Origin: Oscillospiraceae bacterium
GTDB taxonomy: Bacteria > Bacillota > Clostridia > Oscillospirales > Oscillospiraceae
Direction: 5' to 3'
Length of the DNA: 34,234 nucleotides
Assembly (NCBI GenBank): GCA_017937195.1
Contig: JAGBEA010000034.1
Location: 1-34,234 of the forward strand
How positions within the stretch are numbered: the stretch's first letter is position 1; each line of letters opens with the position of its first letter. This document shows, in pieces, positions 22,285-29,604 of the stretch. A program made the position numbers and the translations under genes. Below the pieces are notes generated by a model. That model was not told the DNA's origin. It ran no database searches and saw only the letters and a list, made by a program, of their open reading frames with translations.

Positions 22285-24930
22285 ATGAAACTGATGGTGC
22301 TTGACGGCAACAGTATTTTGAACCGCGCCTATTACGGCATCCGTCCGCTGTCCACGCGGCAGGGGCTGTATACCCACGCCATTTACGGCTTTCTCACCAC
22401 GCTGCAGCGGCTGCTGGATGAGGAGCAGCCTAACGCGCTGTGCGTCACCTTTGACCGCCGCGAGCCTACCTTCCGCCACAAGGCGGACGAAAGCTACAAG
22501 GCTACGCGCAAGGGGATGCCCGAGGAACTGGCCATGCAGCTGCCATGGCTCAAGCAGGTGCTGGACGCTATGGATATCCCCCGCTATGAGCTGGCGGGCT
22601 ACGAGGCGGACGACCTGATTGGCACCATCTCCCGCCGCTGCGAGGCGGACGGCTGGGACTGCGTGGTGGTGACGGGCGATAAGGACAGCCTGCAGCTGAT
22701 CACACAGCGCACCACCGTGAAGCTGGTGTCCACCCGTATGGGGCAGACCACCACCCGCGATATGACCCCCGACGTTTTTCGTGAGGCGTATGGGTTTGAG
22801 CCCATCCATATGATCGACCTCAAGGCGCTGATGGGCGACACCTCCGACAATATCCCCGGTGTGCCGGGCGTGGGCGAGAAAACCGCCATGGCGCTGGTGC
22901 AGCGCTACGGCGCGGTGGAGACGCTGTATGACGCTATGCCCGAGGTGGAGGCCAAGCCTGCCGTCATCCGCAAGCTGGCGGAGGGGAAGGACAGCGCTAT
23001 GCACTCCAAGTTTTTGGCCACCATCGTCACCGATGTGCCCATGGAGTTCAAGGCGGAGGACAATCTGCGCCGCCCCTTCAAAGCGGAGCTGTACGATCTC
23101 TTTTTGCAGCTGGAGTTTTCCAAGCTGATCGAAAAATACGGACTCACCCCCACTGAAAAGGCTGCCGAGCAGGCGGAATTCACCGCCACGGTGGAGGAGA
23201 TCACCACTGCAGAGCGGGCGCAGGAGCTGCTGGCGCTGTGGCGCGGCGCGGAGCAGGTGACGGTGCTGGCACTGCCCGACCTGAGTGTGCTGGCGGTGGA
23301 ATGCGACACCTCCGAGAGCGGCAGTTTGATGGCGCATCTGGCATTTGAGCGCTATGAGGGCGATTGGAACGCATTGCTGACGGCACTGTTTTCTGCGGAT
23401 ATTCGCAAGGTGAGCCACAATGTGAAGGATCTGATGGGTGCGCTGCTGGAAAACGGTCTGCCTATTGAGGGGTTTGTGTTCGACACTGCCATCGCCGCCT
23501 ATCTGCTGGATGCCACCGCAGGCAGCTATGAGCTGCAGCGTCTGTTTGTGTCCTATTTCAACGAGGAGCTGCCCAAGCCCCTGCATCTGGAGCGCGATGC
23601 CTTCTCCCTGCTGGGCGATACGGCGCAGGCATCCGCCAGCTTGTACAGCTATTGCAGTGCCATCGCCGCGCTGCACGAGGAGCTGGCGCCCCGGCTGCGT
23701 GAGCAGGAGATGTGGGAGCTGTTTGAAACGGTGGAGATGCCCCTTTGCGCCGTGCTGGCGAGAATGGAGCGGGCAGGCTTCCGCGTGGACGGCAAGGAAC
23801 TGGCCCGCTTCGGCGAGATGCTCTCCACCCAGATCACCCAACTGGAGCAGCAGATCTATGCTGCGGCAGGCGCGCCGTTCAATATCAACTCCCCCAAGCA
23901 GCTGGGCAAGGTGCTGTTTGAAGACCTGCAGCTGCCCCACGGGAAGAAGACCAAGACGGGCTGGTCCACCAATGCCGATGTGCTGGACAAGCTGCGCTGG
24001 CAGCATCCCATTGTGGATGCCGTGCTGCGCTATCGCCAGTACGCCAAGCTGAAATCCACCTACGCTGACGGACTTTTGAAGGTCATCGACACCGATGGCC
24101 GCATCCGCACCAGCTTCCAGATGACGGTGACCGCTACGGGTCGCCTCAGCTCCACCGAGCCCAATCTGCAGAACATTCCCACCCGCACCCAGCTGGGCAG
24201 CGAGATGCGCCGTATGTTCGTGGCGGACGAGGGCTGCGTGCTGGTGGACGCCGACTATTCCCAGATCGAGCTGCGGCTGCTTGCCCATATGGCGCAGGAC
24301 GAGGCCATGCAGCAGGCGTTCTTGTCGGGACTTGATTTCCACACCGTCACTGCATCCAAGGTGTTCCATGTGCCCCGCGGCGCTGTGACGCCCCAGATGC
24401 GCTCCAGTGCTAAGGCAGTGAACTTCGGCATTGTGTACGGCATCTCCGCCTTCTCACTGTCTCAGGATATCGGCGTCACGGTGGCGGAGGCCAAGGACTA
24501 TATGGACCGCTATTTTGCCACCTATACGGGTGTCAAGGCGTATATGGAGCAGGTGGTGGAGACCGCCCGTCAGCGGGGCTTTGTGGAAACACTGATGCAC
24601 CGCCGCCGCGCGCTGCCTGAACTGACCAGCTCCAACTTCAATCTGCGCTCCTTCGGTGAGCGCGTGGCGCTGAATATGCCCATTCAGGGCACCGCTGCCG
24701 ATATCATCAAGCTGGCCATGGTGCGTGTTGCCCAGCGCCTGCAGAGAGAGGGACTGGCGGCGCGGCTCATTATGCAGGTGCACGACGAGCTGATCGTGGA
24801 GTGCCCCGAAGCCGAGCAGCAGCAGGTAGAGCAGCTGCTGGCGGAGGAGATGGAATCGGTGGCGGCACTGTCCGTGCCGCTGATCGCCGAGGCACACAGC
24901 GGCAAAAACTGGCTGGAGGCAAAAGGATGA
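22285..24930 (+). CDS. polA: DNA polymerase I
   Basis: Repair and Okazaki-fragment-processing polymerase of 881 residues. Residues 1 to about 290 are the 5'-3' exonuclease (DGNSILNRAYYG, GYEADDLIGT, VTGDKDSLQL, GDTSDNIPGVPGVGEKTA). The middle 3'-5' exonuclease-like domain lacks the acidic DxE start, as in many Firmicutes enzymes, so proofreading is probably absent. The polymerase domain has motif A DADYSQIELRLLAH, motif B RSSAKAVNFGIVYG and motif C MQVHDELIVE. The start ATG 22285 follows GGGAGGAG; an in-frame GTG at 22258 is too close to the -10 box. Its stop overlaps the next gene as ATGA. Confidence 0.97.
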   Translation: MKLMVLDGNSILNRAYYGIRPLSTRQGLYTHAIYGFLTTLQRLLDEEQPNALCVTFDRREPTFRHKADESYKATRKGMPEELAMQLPWLKQVLDAMDIPRYELAGYEADDLIGTISRRCEADGWDCVVVTGDKDSLQLITQRTTVKLVSTRMGQTTTRDMTPDVFREAYGFEPIHMIDLKALMGDTSDNIPGVPGVGEKTAMALVQRYGAVETLYDAMPEVEAKPAVIRKLAEGKDSAMHSKFLATIVTDVPMEFKAEDNLRRPFKAELYDLFLQLEFSKLIEKYGLTPTEKAAEQAEFTATVEEITTAERAQELLALWRGAEQVTVLALPDLSVLAVECDTSESGSLMAHLAFERYEGDWNALLTALFSADIRKVSHNVKDLMGALLENGLPIEGFVFDTAIAAYLLDATAGSYELQRLFVSYFNEELPKPLHLERDAFSLLGDTAQASASLYSYCSAIAALHEELAPRLREQEMWELFETVEMPLCAVLARMERAGFRVDGKELARFGEMLSTQITQLEQQIYAAAGAPFNINSPKQLGKVLFEDLQLPHGKKTKTGWSTNADVLDKLRWQHPIVDAVLRYRQYAKLKSTYADGLLKVIDTDGRIRTSFQMTVTATGRLSSTEPNLQNIPTRTQLGSEMRRMFVADEGCVLVDADYSQIELRLLAHMAQDEAMQQAFLSGLDFHTVTASKVFHVPRGAVTPQMRSSAKAVNFGIVYGISAFSLSQDIGVTVAEAKDYMDRYFATYTGVKAYMEQVVETARQRGFVETLMHRRRALPELTSSNFNLRSFGERVALNMPIQGTAADIIKLAMVRVAQRLQREGLAARLIMQVHDELIVECPEAEQQQVEQLLAEEMESVAALSVPLIAEAHSGKNWLEAKG

Positions 24931-25787
24931 AACGACTGATCGTATTACTGGGCGTGGTGGGTATTTCCGCCTCCGCCATTCTGGTGCGCTGGTCTACGGC
25001 ACCGTCCATGGTACTGGTGATGTACCGTATGATCGTGGCGGTGGGTCTGCTGTCCCCCGTGGTGCTGCTGCGCCGCCGCGATGAGCTGAAAAATCTGACG
25101 CGCCGTGACTGGCTGATGAGCGCCGCGGCAGGCTGCTGCCTCGGTCTGCACTTTACCTTCTATTTTGAATCAGTGCGCAATACCTCTATCGCCGCGGCGG
25201 TGGTGCTGTCGGATACGGAGGTGCTGTTCGTGGCGCTGGGCAGCATTCTGTTGCTGCACAAAAAGCTGAGCCGTATGTGCTGGCTGGCGGTGGCGCTGGC
25301 CTTCATCGGCGCGGTGACGGTGGCGCTGTCGGGCGGTACGGGCGGCGAAAGCGGCCTCTTGGGCAATGTATTCGCCCTGCTGTCGGCTATGCTGCTGGCG
25401 ATGTACACCATGATCGGCGCATCCGCCCGCAAGCGGGTGTCCAACACCTCCTATACCTTTGTGGCCTACGCCTTCGCCGCCATCACAGTGGCGGCGGTGG
25501 CCATCTGCAGCGGCACGCCGCTGGCAGGCTACGGTGCGCAGAACTGGCTGACGGCGTTGGGTATGGCGGTGCTGTGTACGCTGATGGGACACAGTGTGTT
25601 CACTTGGGGCTTGGAATACCTGCCCCCTGCCTACATATCCACCGTTAAGCTGCTGGAGCCCGTGTTCTCTGCCATCTGGGGCTTGCTGCTGTTCCGTGAA
25701 ACACCCACATTGGCTGTGATCATCGGCGGTGTGATCGTCATCGCGGGCGTGGCGCTGTACGGTCACGCTGCCGTGGAGGAGGAATGA
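24927..25787 (+). CDS. EamA/DMT-superfamily transporter
   Basis: The 286-residue protein has about ten membrane segments in two EamA repeats of five. Typical features are LVRWSTAPSMVLVMYRM in the first repeat, LGLHFTFYFESVRNTSIAAA, and GLEYLPPAYISTVKLLEPVFSAIWG in the second. Members export metabolites or amino acids, but specificity cannot be read. It begins in the polA stop codon (ATGA). A longer in-frame start would lie inside polA and is rejected. Confidence 0.9.
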   Translation: MKRLIVLLGVVGISASAILVRWSTAPSMVLVMYRMIVAVGLLSPVVLLRRRDELKNLTRRDWLMSAAAGCCLGLHFTFYFESVRNTSIAAAVVLSDTEVLFVALGSILLLHKKLSRMCWLAVALAFIGAVTVALSGGTGGESGLLGNVFALLSAMLLAMYTMIGASARKRVSNTSYTFVAYAFAAITVAAVAICSGTPLAGYGAQNWLTALGMAVLCTLMGHSVFTWGLEYLPPAYISTVKLLEPVFSAIWGLLLFRETPTLAVIIGGVIVIAGVALYGHAAVEEE

Positions 25788-25791
25788 GTCT

Positions 25792-26271
25792 ATGAGTGAA
25801 AAAGAGATGCGCGTGCGCATCGTGCCTATGAATGCCGACCATCTGGACGATCTGGAGCGGCTGGAGAAGATCTGCTTTTCCCGCCCGTGGTCCAAGCGGA
25901 TGCTGGCCGAAGAGCTGGAGAACGCCTGCGCCGCCTTTCTGGTGGCGGAGGACGCCGACAGCGGTCAGGTGGTGGGCTACGCAGGCGTGCTGGTGATGGC
26001 GGACGAGGGTTATATTACCAATGTGGCGGTGTTCCCCGAGTATCGCCGCCGTGGTATCGGCGCCCAGATTATCGAAGTGTTTATGAACTTCGCCCGCGCC
26101 AACCGTCTGGCATTTCTGACGCTGGAGGTGCGCCCGTCCAACGCGGCGGCCATCGCGCTGTATCAGGGCTTCGGCTTTGAGGAGGTGGGGCGGCGCAAGA
26201 ACTACTATGATCTGCCCAAGGAGGACGCACTGATCCTCACCTGCTATTTTAATGAGGAGGCGGCGGAATGA
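25792..26271 (+). CDS. rimI: Ribosomal protein alanine N-acetyltransferase RimI
   Basis: A GNAT-fold acetyltransferase of 159 residues that, in known cases, acetylates the N-terminal alanine of ribosomal protein S18. The acetyl-CoA loop appears as YRRRGIGAQI, preceded by GYITNVAVFPE and followed by LEVRPSNAAAIALYQGFGFEEVG, the typical RimI block. The LEKICFSRPWSKRMLAEEL N-terminus is also characteristic. ATG 25792 follows GAGGAGG. It overlaps tsaD by four bases; rimI-tsaD is a conserved pair across bacteria. Confidence 0.93.
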   Translation: MSEKEMRVRIVPMNADHLDDLERLEKICFSRPWSKRMLAEELENACAAFLVAEDADSGQVVGYAGVLVMADEGYITNVAVFPEYRRRGIGAQIIEVFMNFARANRLAFLTLEVRPSNAAAIALYQGFGFEEVGRRKNYYDLPKEDALILTCYFNEEAAE

Positions 26272-27284
26272 ATATTCTGGCTTTTGAATCTACCTGCGAT
26301 GAAACCGCCGTCAGCGTGGTGCGCGACGGACGCACCGTGCTGTCCGATGCCATTTTGTCGCAGGCGGATATGCACGCGCTGTACGGCGGCGTAGTGCCCG
26401 AGATCGCCTCGCGCAAGCATGTGGAGGCCATCTCCGCGCTGACGGACCGCGCCTTGGCGGAGGCACAGCTGACCCGCGGCGATATCGACGCGGTGGCGGT
26501 GTCCTATGCGCCGGGTCTCATCGGTGCGGTGTTGGTGGGCGTCAGCTTTGCCAAGTCTGTGGCATACGCGCTGAATGTGCCGCTGATCCCCGTGCACCAT
26601 ATCCGCGGTCATATCGCCGCCAACTATCTGGCGTTCCCCGAGCTGAAGCCGCCGTTTCTGGCACTGGCCATCTCCGGCGGCAACACGCTGATCGTGGATG
26701 TGAAGGACTACACCGATATGGAGATTTTAGGCGCCACCCGCGATGATGCGGCGGGCGAATGCTTTGATAAGGCTGCCCGTGTGCTGGGATTGCCCTATCC
26801 CGGCGGCAAGCCGATGGATGCGCTGGCACAGCAGTCCAAGGGCGGCAAATACGATCTGCCCCGCGCCCATGTGTCCGGCTCGGAGCTGGATATGAGCTTT
26901 TCGGGTCTGAAGACGGCGGTGGTCAATCTGGCTCACAATGCCCAGCAGAAGGGCGAGGCGCTGGACGAGGCAGCGCTGGCCCGCGACTTTACGCAGGCGG
27001 TCAGCGACGAGCTGGTGCCCCGCGCTGTGCTGGCGCTGCGGCAGACCGGCCGTAAAGTGATCGCCGCTGCCGGCGGCGTGGCGGCCAATTCCATCATCCG
27101 CGCCCAGCTGGAGCAGGCGTGCCGCGCAGAGGGCGCTACACTGTATCTGCCGCCGCTGCGGCTTTGCGGCGACAACGGAGCGATGATCGGCGCGCAGGCA
27201 TATTATGAGTATCTGGCGGGCAACACGGCACAGCTGGATCTGAATGCCTTTGCCACCATGGATCTGAACGAAACCGGCTTTTGA
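26268..27284 (+). CDS. tsaD: tRNA N6-adenosine threonylcarbamoyltransferase TsaD
   Basis: TsaD transfers the threonylcarbamoyl group to A37 of tRNAs that read ANN codons, working with TsaB, TsaE and TsaC. The 338-residue protein opens with ILAFESTCDETAVSVV and carries the metal-binding HxxxH as HHIRGH (His111, His115), then AISGGNTLI and the C-terminal CGDNGAMIGAQA motif. tsaB and tsaE are not in the window, although rimI, which often sits beside tsaB, is. The adjacent tRNA-Thr(CGT) is itself a predicted substrate for this modification. Confidence 0.97.
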   Translation: MNILAFESTCDETAVSVVRDGRTVLSDAILSQADMHALYGGVVPEIASRKHVEAISALTDRALAEAQLTRGDIDAVAVSYAPGLIGAVLVGVSFAKSVAYALNVPLIPVHHIRGHIAANYLAFPELKPPFLALAISGGNTLIVDVKDYTDMEILGATRDDAAGECFDKAARVLGLPYPGGKPMDALAQQSKGGKYDLPRAHVSGSELDMSFSGLKTAVVNLAHNAQQKGEALDEAALARDFTQAVSDELVPRAVLALRQTGRKVIAAAGGVAANSIIRAQLEQACRAEGATLYLPPLRLCGDNGAMIGAQAYYEYLAGNTAQLDLNAFATMDLNETGF

Positions 27285-27290
27285 AACACA

Positions 27291-27321
27291 AACGACTGTC
27301 CTGCGGGACAGTCGTTTTTTT
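27291..27321 (+). terminator. Terminator after tsaD
   Basis: AACGACTGTCC (27291-27301) pairs with GGACAGTCGTT (27306-27316) around TGCG and runs into a seven-T tract ending at 27321. It ends the polA operon. Confidence 0.94.
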
Positions 27322-27496
27322 GCACAAAATGCCGTGTGTAGGAATGGTAGAAAAAAATCGGCACGCCAAAAGAGAGTTAAAATCGAATTATGTAAATAAA
27401 AACGGGGATTGCCGATTTACCCAAAATGCAAAAAGACGGGTGTGACAGTTTTTGCCATAATCTGCGGAAAGCCTTGTAAATACTTGGTTTTTTGGA

Positions 27497-27526
27497 TGTG
27501 GAAAAGTCTGTGGAAAATGTGAATAA
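27497..27526 (-). promoter_or_regulatory. Cluster of three DnaA-box-like 9-mers
   Basis: On the minus strand the region reads TTATTCACA, TTTTCCACA and, after three bases, TTTTCCACA (27526-27518, 27517-27509, 27505-27497). Each differs by one base from the DnaA box TTATCCACA, and all three point the same way. dnaA itself is not nearby. It could be a secondary DnaA-binding or titration site, or part of an origin-like region. DnaA binding is inferred from the motif only. Confidence 0.45.
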
Positions 27527-27603
27527 CTCTTTGTAGAGCATTATGGATTGCGAAATTATGTAAAATAAAAGCGAAAAAATCGGAAGTGAAATTGCTGCAG
27601 AAA

Positions 27604-27652
27604 AGTGTCGAAAATCGGCATACTTGACGGAGAAGCCCCTATTTTTGACACT
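27604..27652. other. Twelve-pair hairpin in the AT-rich region
   Basis: AGTGTCGAAAAT (27604-27615) pairs with ATTTTTGACACT (27641-27652) with one G-U pair, around a 25-base loop that holds one AAAATCGGCA copy's end. No T tract follows and no clear promoter precedes it, so it may be an RNA element or a DNA-level dyad. Confidence 0.35.
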
Positions 27653-27783
27653 GTGCATTTTGACGAAAGGGGGTGGCGGATTTTTTTCAAAGCCCACTTG
27701 ACAGAGGGTTTTTCACGAAAAAAGTTGGTTGCGATTACATTATGTATTATTTCGCGGCGGGAGAAAAAAGTGGCAAGCCGGAA

Positions 27784-27812
27784 TTGACAAACCAAGCGGA
27801 AAATGGTACAAT
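27784..27812 (+). promoter_or_regulatory. Promoter for tRNA-Thr
   Basis: TTGACA (27784-27789), a 17-base spacer and TACAAT (27807-27812) preceded by TGG. Transcription should begin about 16 bases before the mature tRNA. Confidence 0.8.
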
Positions 27813-27834
27813 GACGCCCGTGGTATTTTTCCGC

Positions 27835-27910
27835 GCTGGAATAGCTCAGTCGGTAGAGCAGCTGATTCGTAATCAGCAGGTCGTCAGTTCGAGTCTGATT
27901 TCCAGCTCCA
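27835..27910 (+). tRNA. tRNA-Thr (anticodon CGT)
   Basis: The full cloverleaf can be folded: acceptor GCTGGAA with TTCCAGC, D stem GCTC with GAGC, anticodon stem GCTGA with TCAGC around the loop TTCGTAA, and T stem GTCAG with CTGAT around TTCGAGT. The anticodon CGT reads ACG (Thr). The discriminator base is T and the 3' CCA is encoded in the gene. It has its own promoter and terminator. Confidence 0.97.
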
Positions 27911-27912
27911 AG

Positions 27913-27946
27913 GAACGGAAGGTCAAATGATCTTCCGTTCTTTTTT
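27913..27946 (+). terminator. Terminator after tRNA-Thr
   Basis: A 12-pair stem with one G-U pair (27913-27924 with 27929-27940) around AAAT, followed directly by TTTTTT. Confidence 0.92.
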
Positions 27947-27979
27947 GCGGAAAAGGGAGAAGGAAACCGCGGCGCTCTC

Positions 27980-28008
27980 TTTACAATTGGCATCGTTTGT
28001 GCTATGGT
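27980..28008 (+). promoter_or_regulatory. Probable promoter for pduL
   Basis: TTTACA (27980-27985), a 17-base spacer and TATGGT (28003-28008). The transcript would have a leader of about 110 bases before the ATG at 28126. Confidence 0.5.
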
Positions 28009-28022
28009 GGATACAGAAAAAT

Positions 28023-28071
28023 GCGCGCAGGCAACGGACGGGAATACACGCGGCCGTTTCTTTCTGTGCGC
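28023..28071 (+). other. Folded leader element upstream of pduL
   Basis: GCGCGCAG (28023-28030) pairs with CTGTGCGC (28064-28071) with one G-U pair, and inside it AACGG (28033-28037) pairs with CCGTT (28054-28058). This gives a two-part stem in the mRNA leader, about 40 bases before the Shine-Dalgarno site. No known riboswitch was recognised. Confidence 0.45.
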
Positions 28072-28125
28072 AGGAGAATCGCTGATAAACAACAAATCAA
28101 AATACAAAAAGGAGCAGCAAACGAT

Positions 28126-28701
28126 ATGGAAAACAAAGTCCTGGTTGAAACCTCTGCAAGACACGTACACCTGACCGAAGAGGCCATTGCCATTCTGTTC
28201 GGCGAGGGTGCCAAGCTGACCCCCAAGAAGCCCCTGAGCCAGCCCGGCCAGTTCGCCTGCGAGGAGCGCGTGAACGTGGTGGGTCCCAAGAAGGCCATCA
28301 ACAATGTGATCATCCTCGGACCTGCCCGTCCCGAGTGCCAGATCGAGGTATCCCTGACCGATGCCCGTGTGCTGGGCGTGCCCGGTATGATCCGCGAGTC
28401 CGGCGATGTGGCCGGCACTCCCGGCTGCAAGCTGGTGGGTCCCGCCGGTGAGCTGGAGCTGAGCGAGGGCGTGCTGGTTGCCAAGCGTCACATCCATATG
28501 ACTCCCGAGGATGCCGCTGCCTTTGGCGTGGAGGATAAGGAAGTGGTGAAGGTGCGCGTGGAGTCTGAGCGCAGCGCCGATCTGGACGATGTCATCGTCC
28601 GCGTCAGCCCCAAGTACGGTCTGGCTATGCACATCGATACCGATGAGGCCAACGCTACCTGCGCTTTCGGCACCATCTACGGTACTGTCATCAAGAAGTA
28701 A
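28126..28701 (+). CDS. pduL: Phosphate propanoyltransferase / phosphotransacylase PduL
   Basis: PduL interconverts acyl-CoA and acyl-phosphate. The 191-residue protein shows both zinc-binding histidine pairs: SARHVHL (His13, His15) and AKRHIHMTPEDA (His122, His124). It begins almost directly with the catalytic domain and lacks the N-terminal helix that targets the enzyme to bacterial microcompartments, and no shell protein gene is nearby. It is therefore likely cytosolic and used for acetate or propionate formation in place of Pta; this role is inferred. ATG 28126 is chosen over the longer frame because AAAAAGGAG lies 10 or so bases upstream. Confidence 0.94.
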   Translation: MENKVLVETSARHVHLTEEAIAILFGEGAKLTPKKPLSQPGQFACEERVNVVGPKKAINNVIILGPARPECQIEVSLTDARVLGVPGMIRESGDVAGTPGCKLVGPAGELELSEGVLVAKRHIHMTPEDAAAFGVEDKEVVKVRVESERSADLDDVIVRVSPKYGLAMHIDTDEANATCAFGTIYGTVIKK

Positions 28702-28711
28702 GCTAAACAGC

Positions 28712-28750
28712 AAAAAGAACCGTTCTTCCGTGGAAGAACGGTTCTTTTTT
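28712..28750. terminator. Bidirectional terminator between pduL and the HAD gene
   Basis: A perfect 38-base palindrome: 18-base arms (28712-28729 and 28732-28749) around GT, starting AAAAAGAACC and ending GGTTCTTTTT. It separates two converging genes and should stop transcription both ways. Confidence 0.94.
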
Positions 28751-28756
28751 TCTGCG

Positions 28757-29407
28757 TTAAGATGCCTCGCCGGTCAGGAGCGTGAACAGCTCATCCATCG
28801 TATCGGCGATGGCAATGGCACCGGCCTTTTCCATATCCGCCACCTTGCCGTAGCCCCAGCTGACACCGATGGTGGGAATGCCGTGCTGCGCCGCGCCCAG
28901 CACATCAAACTCCGTGTCACCCACCATCACAGCCTGCTCTATGCCCTCTGTGTGGGAAAGCAGATAGGCGAGCACATCCTCCTTGGTGCGGCGGGAGGCA
29001 TCCAGCGATGCACCCACGATGCGCTCAAAGTAGGTGTCCAACTGGAAATTGGCGGTGATCTCCAGCGCCATATTCTCCGGCTTGGAGGTGGCGATAAAGA
29101 GACGAACACCCGCCTCGCGCAGCCGCTGCAGCAGGGCTACCGTGCCTTCAAAGGGGTGACCTTCAAATTTACCAACGGTGGTGTAGCGCTGGCGGTAGAT
29201 GCGGATGGCCTCATCGGCATCCTTTTCCGGCACGCCGTATTTGATGAAGGAGTCCCACAGCGGAGGACCCACGAAGGTCAGCATCTCCTCATAGGAGGGG
29301 ACGGGCAGACCGAAATGGTGGAAGGGAGGGATGGCGCTGTTGATGATGCCCTCGGCGGACTCCATCAGCGTGCCGTCCATATCGAAGATAACGGTATTGT
29401 AAGCCAC
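28757..29407 (-). CDS. HAD-family phosphatase (phosphoglycolate phosphatase-like)
   Basis: The 216-residue protein has HAD motif I FDMDGTL with nucleophile Asp9 and Asp11, motif II with Thr-Ser in FIATSKPEN, a conserved Lys in RRTKEDV and motif IV VGDTEFDVLGA. A helical cap lies between motifs I and II, as in Gph/PpaX-type enzymes, which remove phosphate from phosphoglycolate or pyrophosphate. The exact substrate is not evident. GTG 29407 is chosen as start because AAAGGAA lies nine bases before it and the HAD core begins there; a longer in-frame start overlaps the promoter. Confidence 0.88.
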   Translation of the reverse strand: MAYNTVIFDMDGTLMESAEGIINSAIPPFHHFGLPVPSYEEMLTFVGPPLWDSFIKYGVPEKDADEAIRIYRQRYTTVGKFEGHPFEGTVALLQRLREAGVRLFIATSKPENMALEITANFQLDTYFERIVGASLDASRRTKEDVLAYLLSHTEGIEQAVMVGDTEFDVLGAAQHGIPTIGVSWGYGKVADMEKAGAIAIADTMDELFTLLTGEAS

Positions 29408-29438
29408 AGCAATGGTTCCTTTCGTGTCGTTTTCTTGA

Positions 29439-29467
29439 CTTATATCACGATTGACAAAAGATGTCAA
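29439..29467 (-). promoter_or_regulatory. Promoter for the HAD phosphatase gene
   Basis: On the minus strand: TTGACA (29467-29462), a 17-base spacer and TATAAG (29444-29439). Confidence 0.7.
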
Positions 29468-29539
29468 ATACCGCGGAGATAAGTTTTTTGAGATTTTGCA
29501 AAAAAATGCGGAACAGACAAGACAGAATGGCAGGAAAGA

Positions 29540-29548
29540 TGGTAAAAT
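29540..29548 (+). promoter_or_regulatory. Possible extended -10 promoter for the alpha-galactosidase gene
   Basis: TGG followed by TAAAAT (29543-29548), 57 bases before the ATG. No clear -35 box is visible. A regulated promoter needing an activator would fit a sugar-use gene, but this is inference. Confidence 0.35.
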
Positions 29549-29604
29549 GAAACAAAAGCCAGTCTTTTGGCAGCTGTGCCAAAAGAAAAAGGGAGGAACA
29601 CAGA

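Larger units (their letters stand above)
27322..27783. other. AT-rich gene-free region with repeats
   Basis: No convincing gene lies between the tsaD terminator and the tRNA promoter. The stretch is strikingly AT-rich against its surroundings. It contains AAAATCGGCA twice in direct orientation (27354-27363, 27611-27620) and once inverted (27410-27418), an imperfect direct repeat of about 22 bases (27384-27405 and 27551-27573, core ATTATGTAAA), three DnaA-box-like 9-mers and a long hairpin. A 60-codon frame at 27605-27787 lacks a ribosome-binding site. Confidence 0.6.

Noticed and set aside
27377-27697. 106-codon minus-strand frame across the DnaA-like boxes
   Set aside because: No ribosome-binding site, aromatic- and Lys-rich composition typical of translated AT-rich noncoding DNA, and it covers all the repeats.
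27605-27787. Sixty-codon plus-strand frame in the AT-rich region
   Set aside because: GTG start without a Shine-Dalgarno site, overlaps a hairpin and runs into the tRNA promoter; no family pattern.
27835-27910. tRNA-Thr as an integration site
   Set aside because: No repeated copy of its 3' end and no integrase or foreign gene block lies next to it.
28126-28701. Bacterial microcompartment operon around pduL
   Set aside because: Neighbours are a tRNA, a HAD phosphatase and an alpha-galactosidase; no shell or diol dehydratase genes are present.
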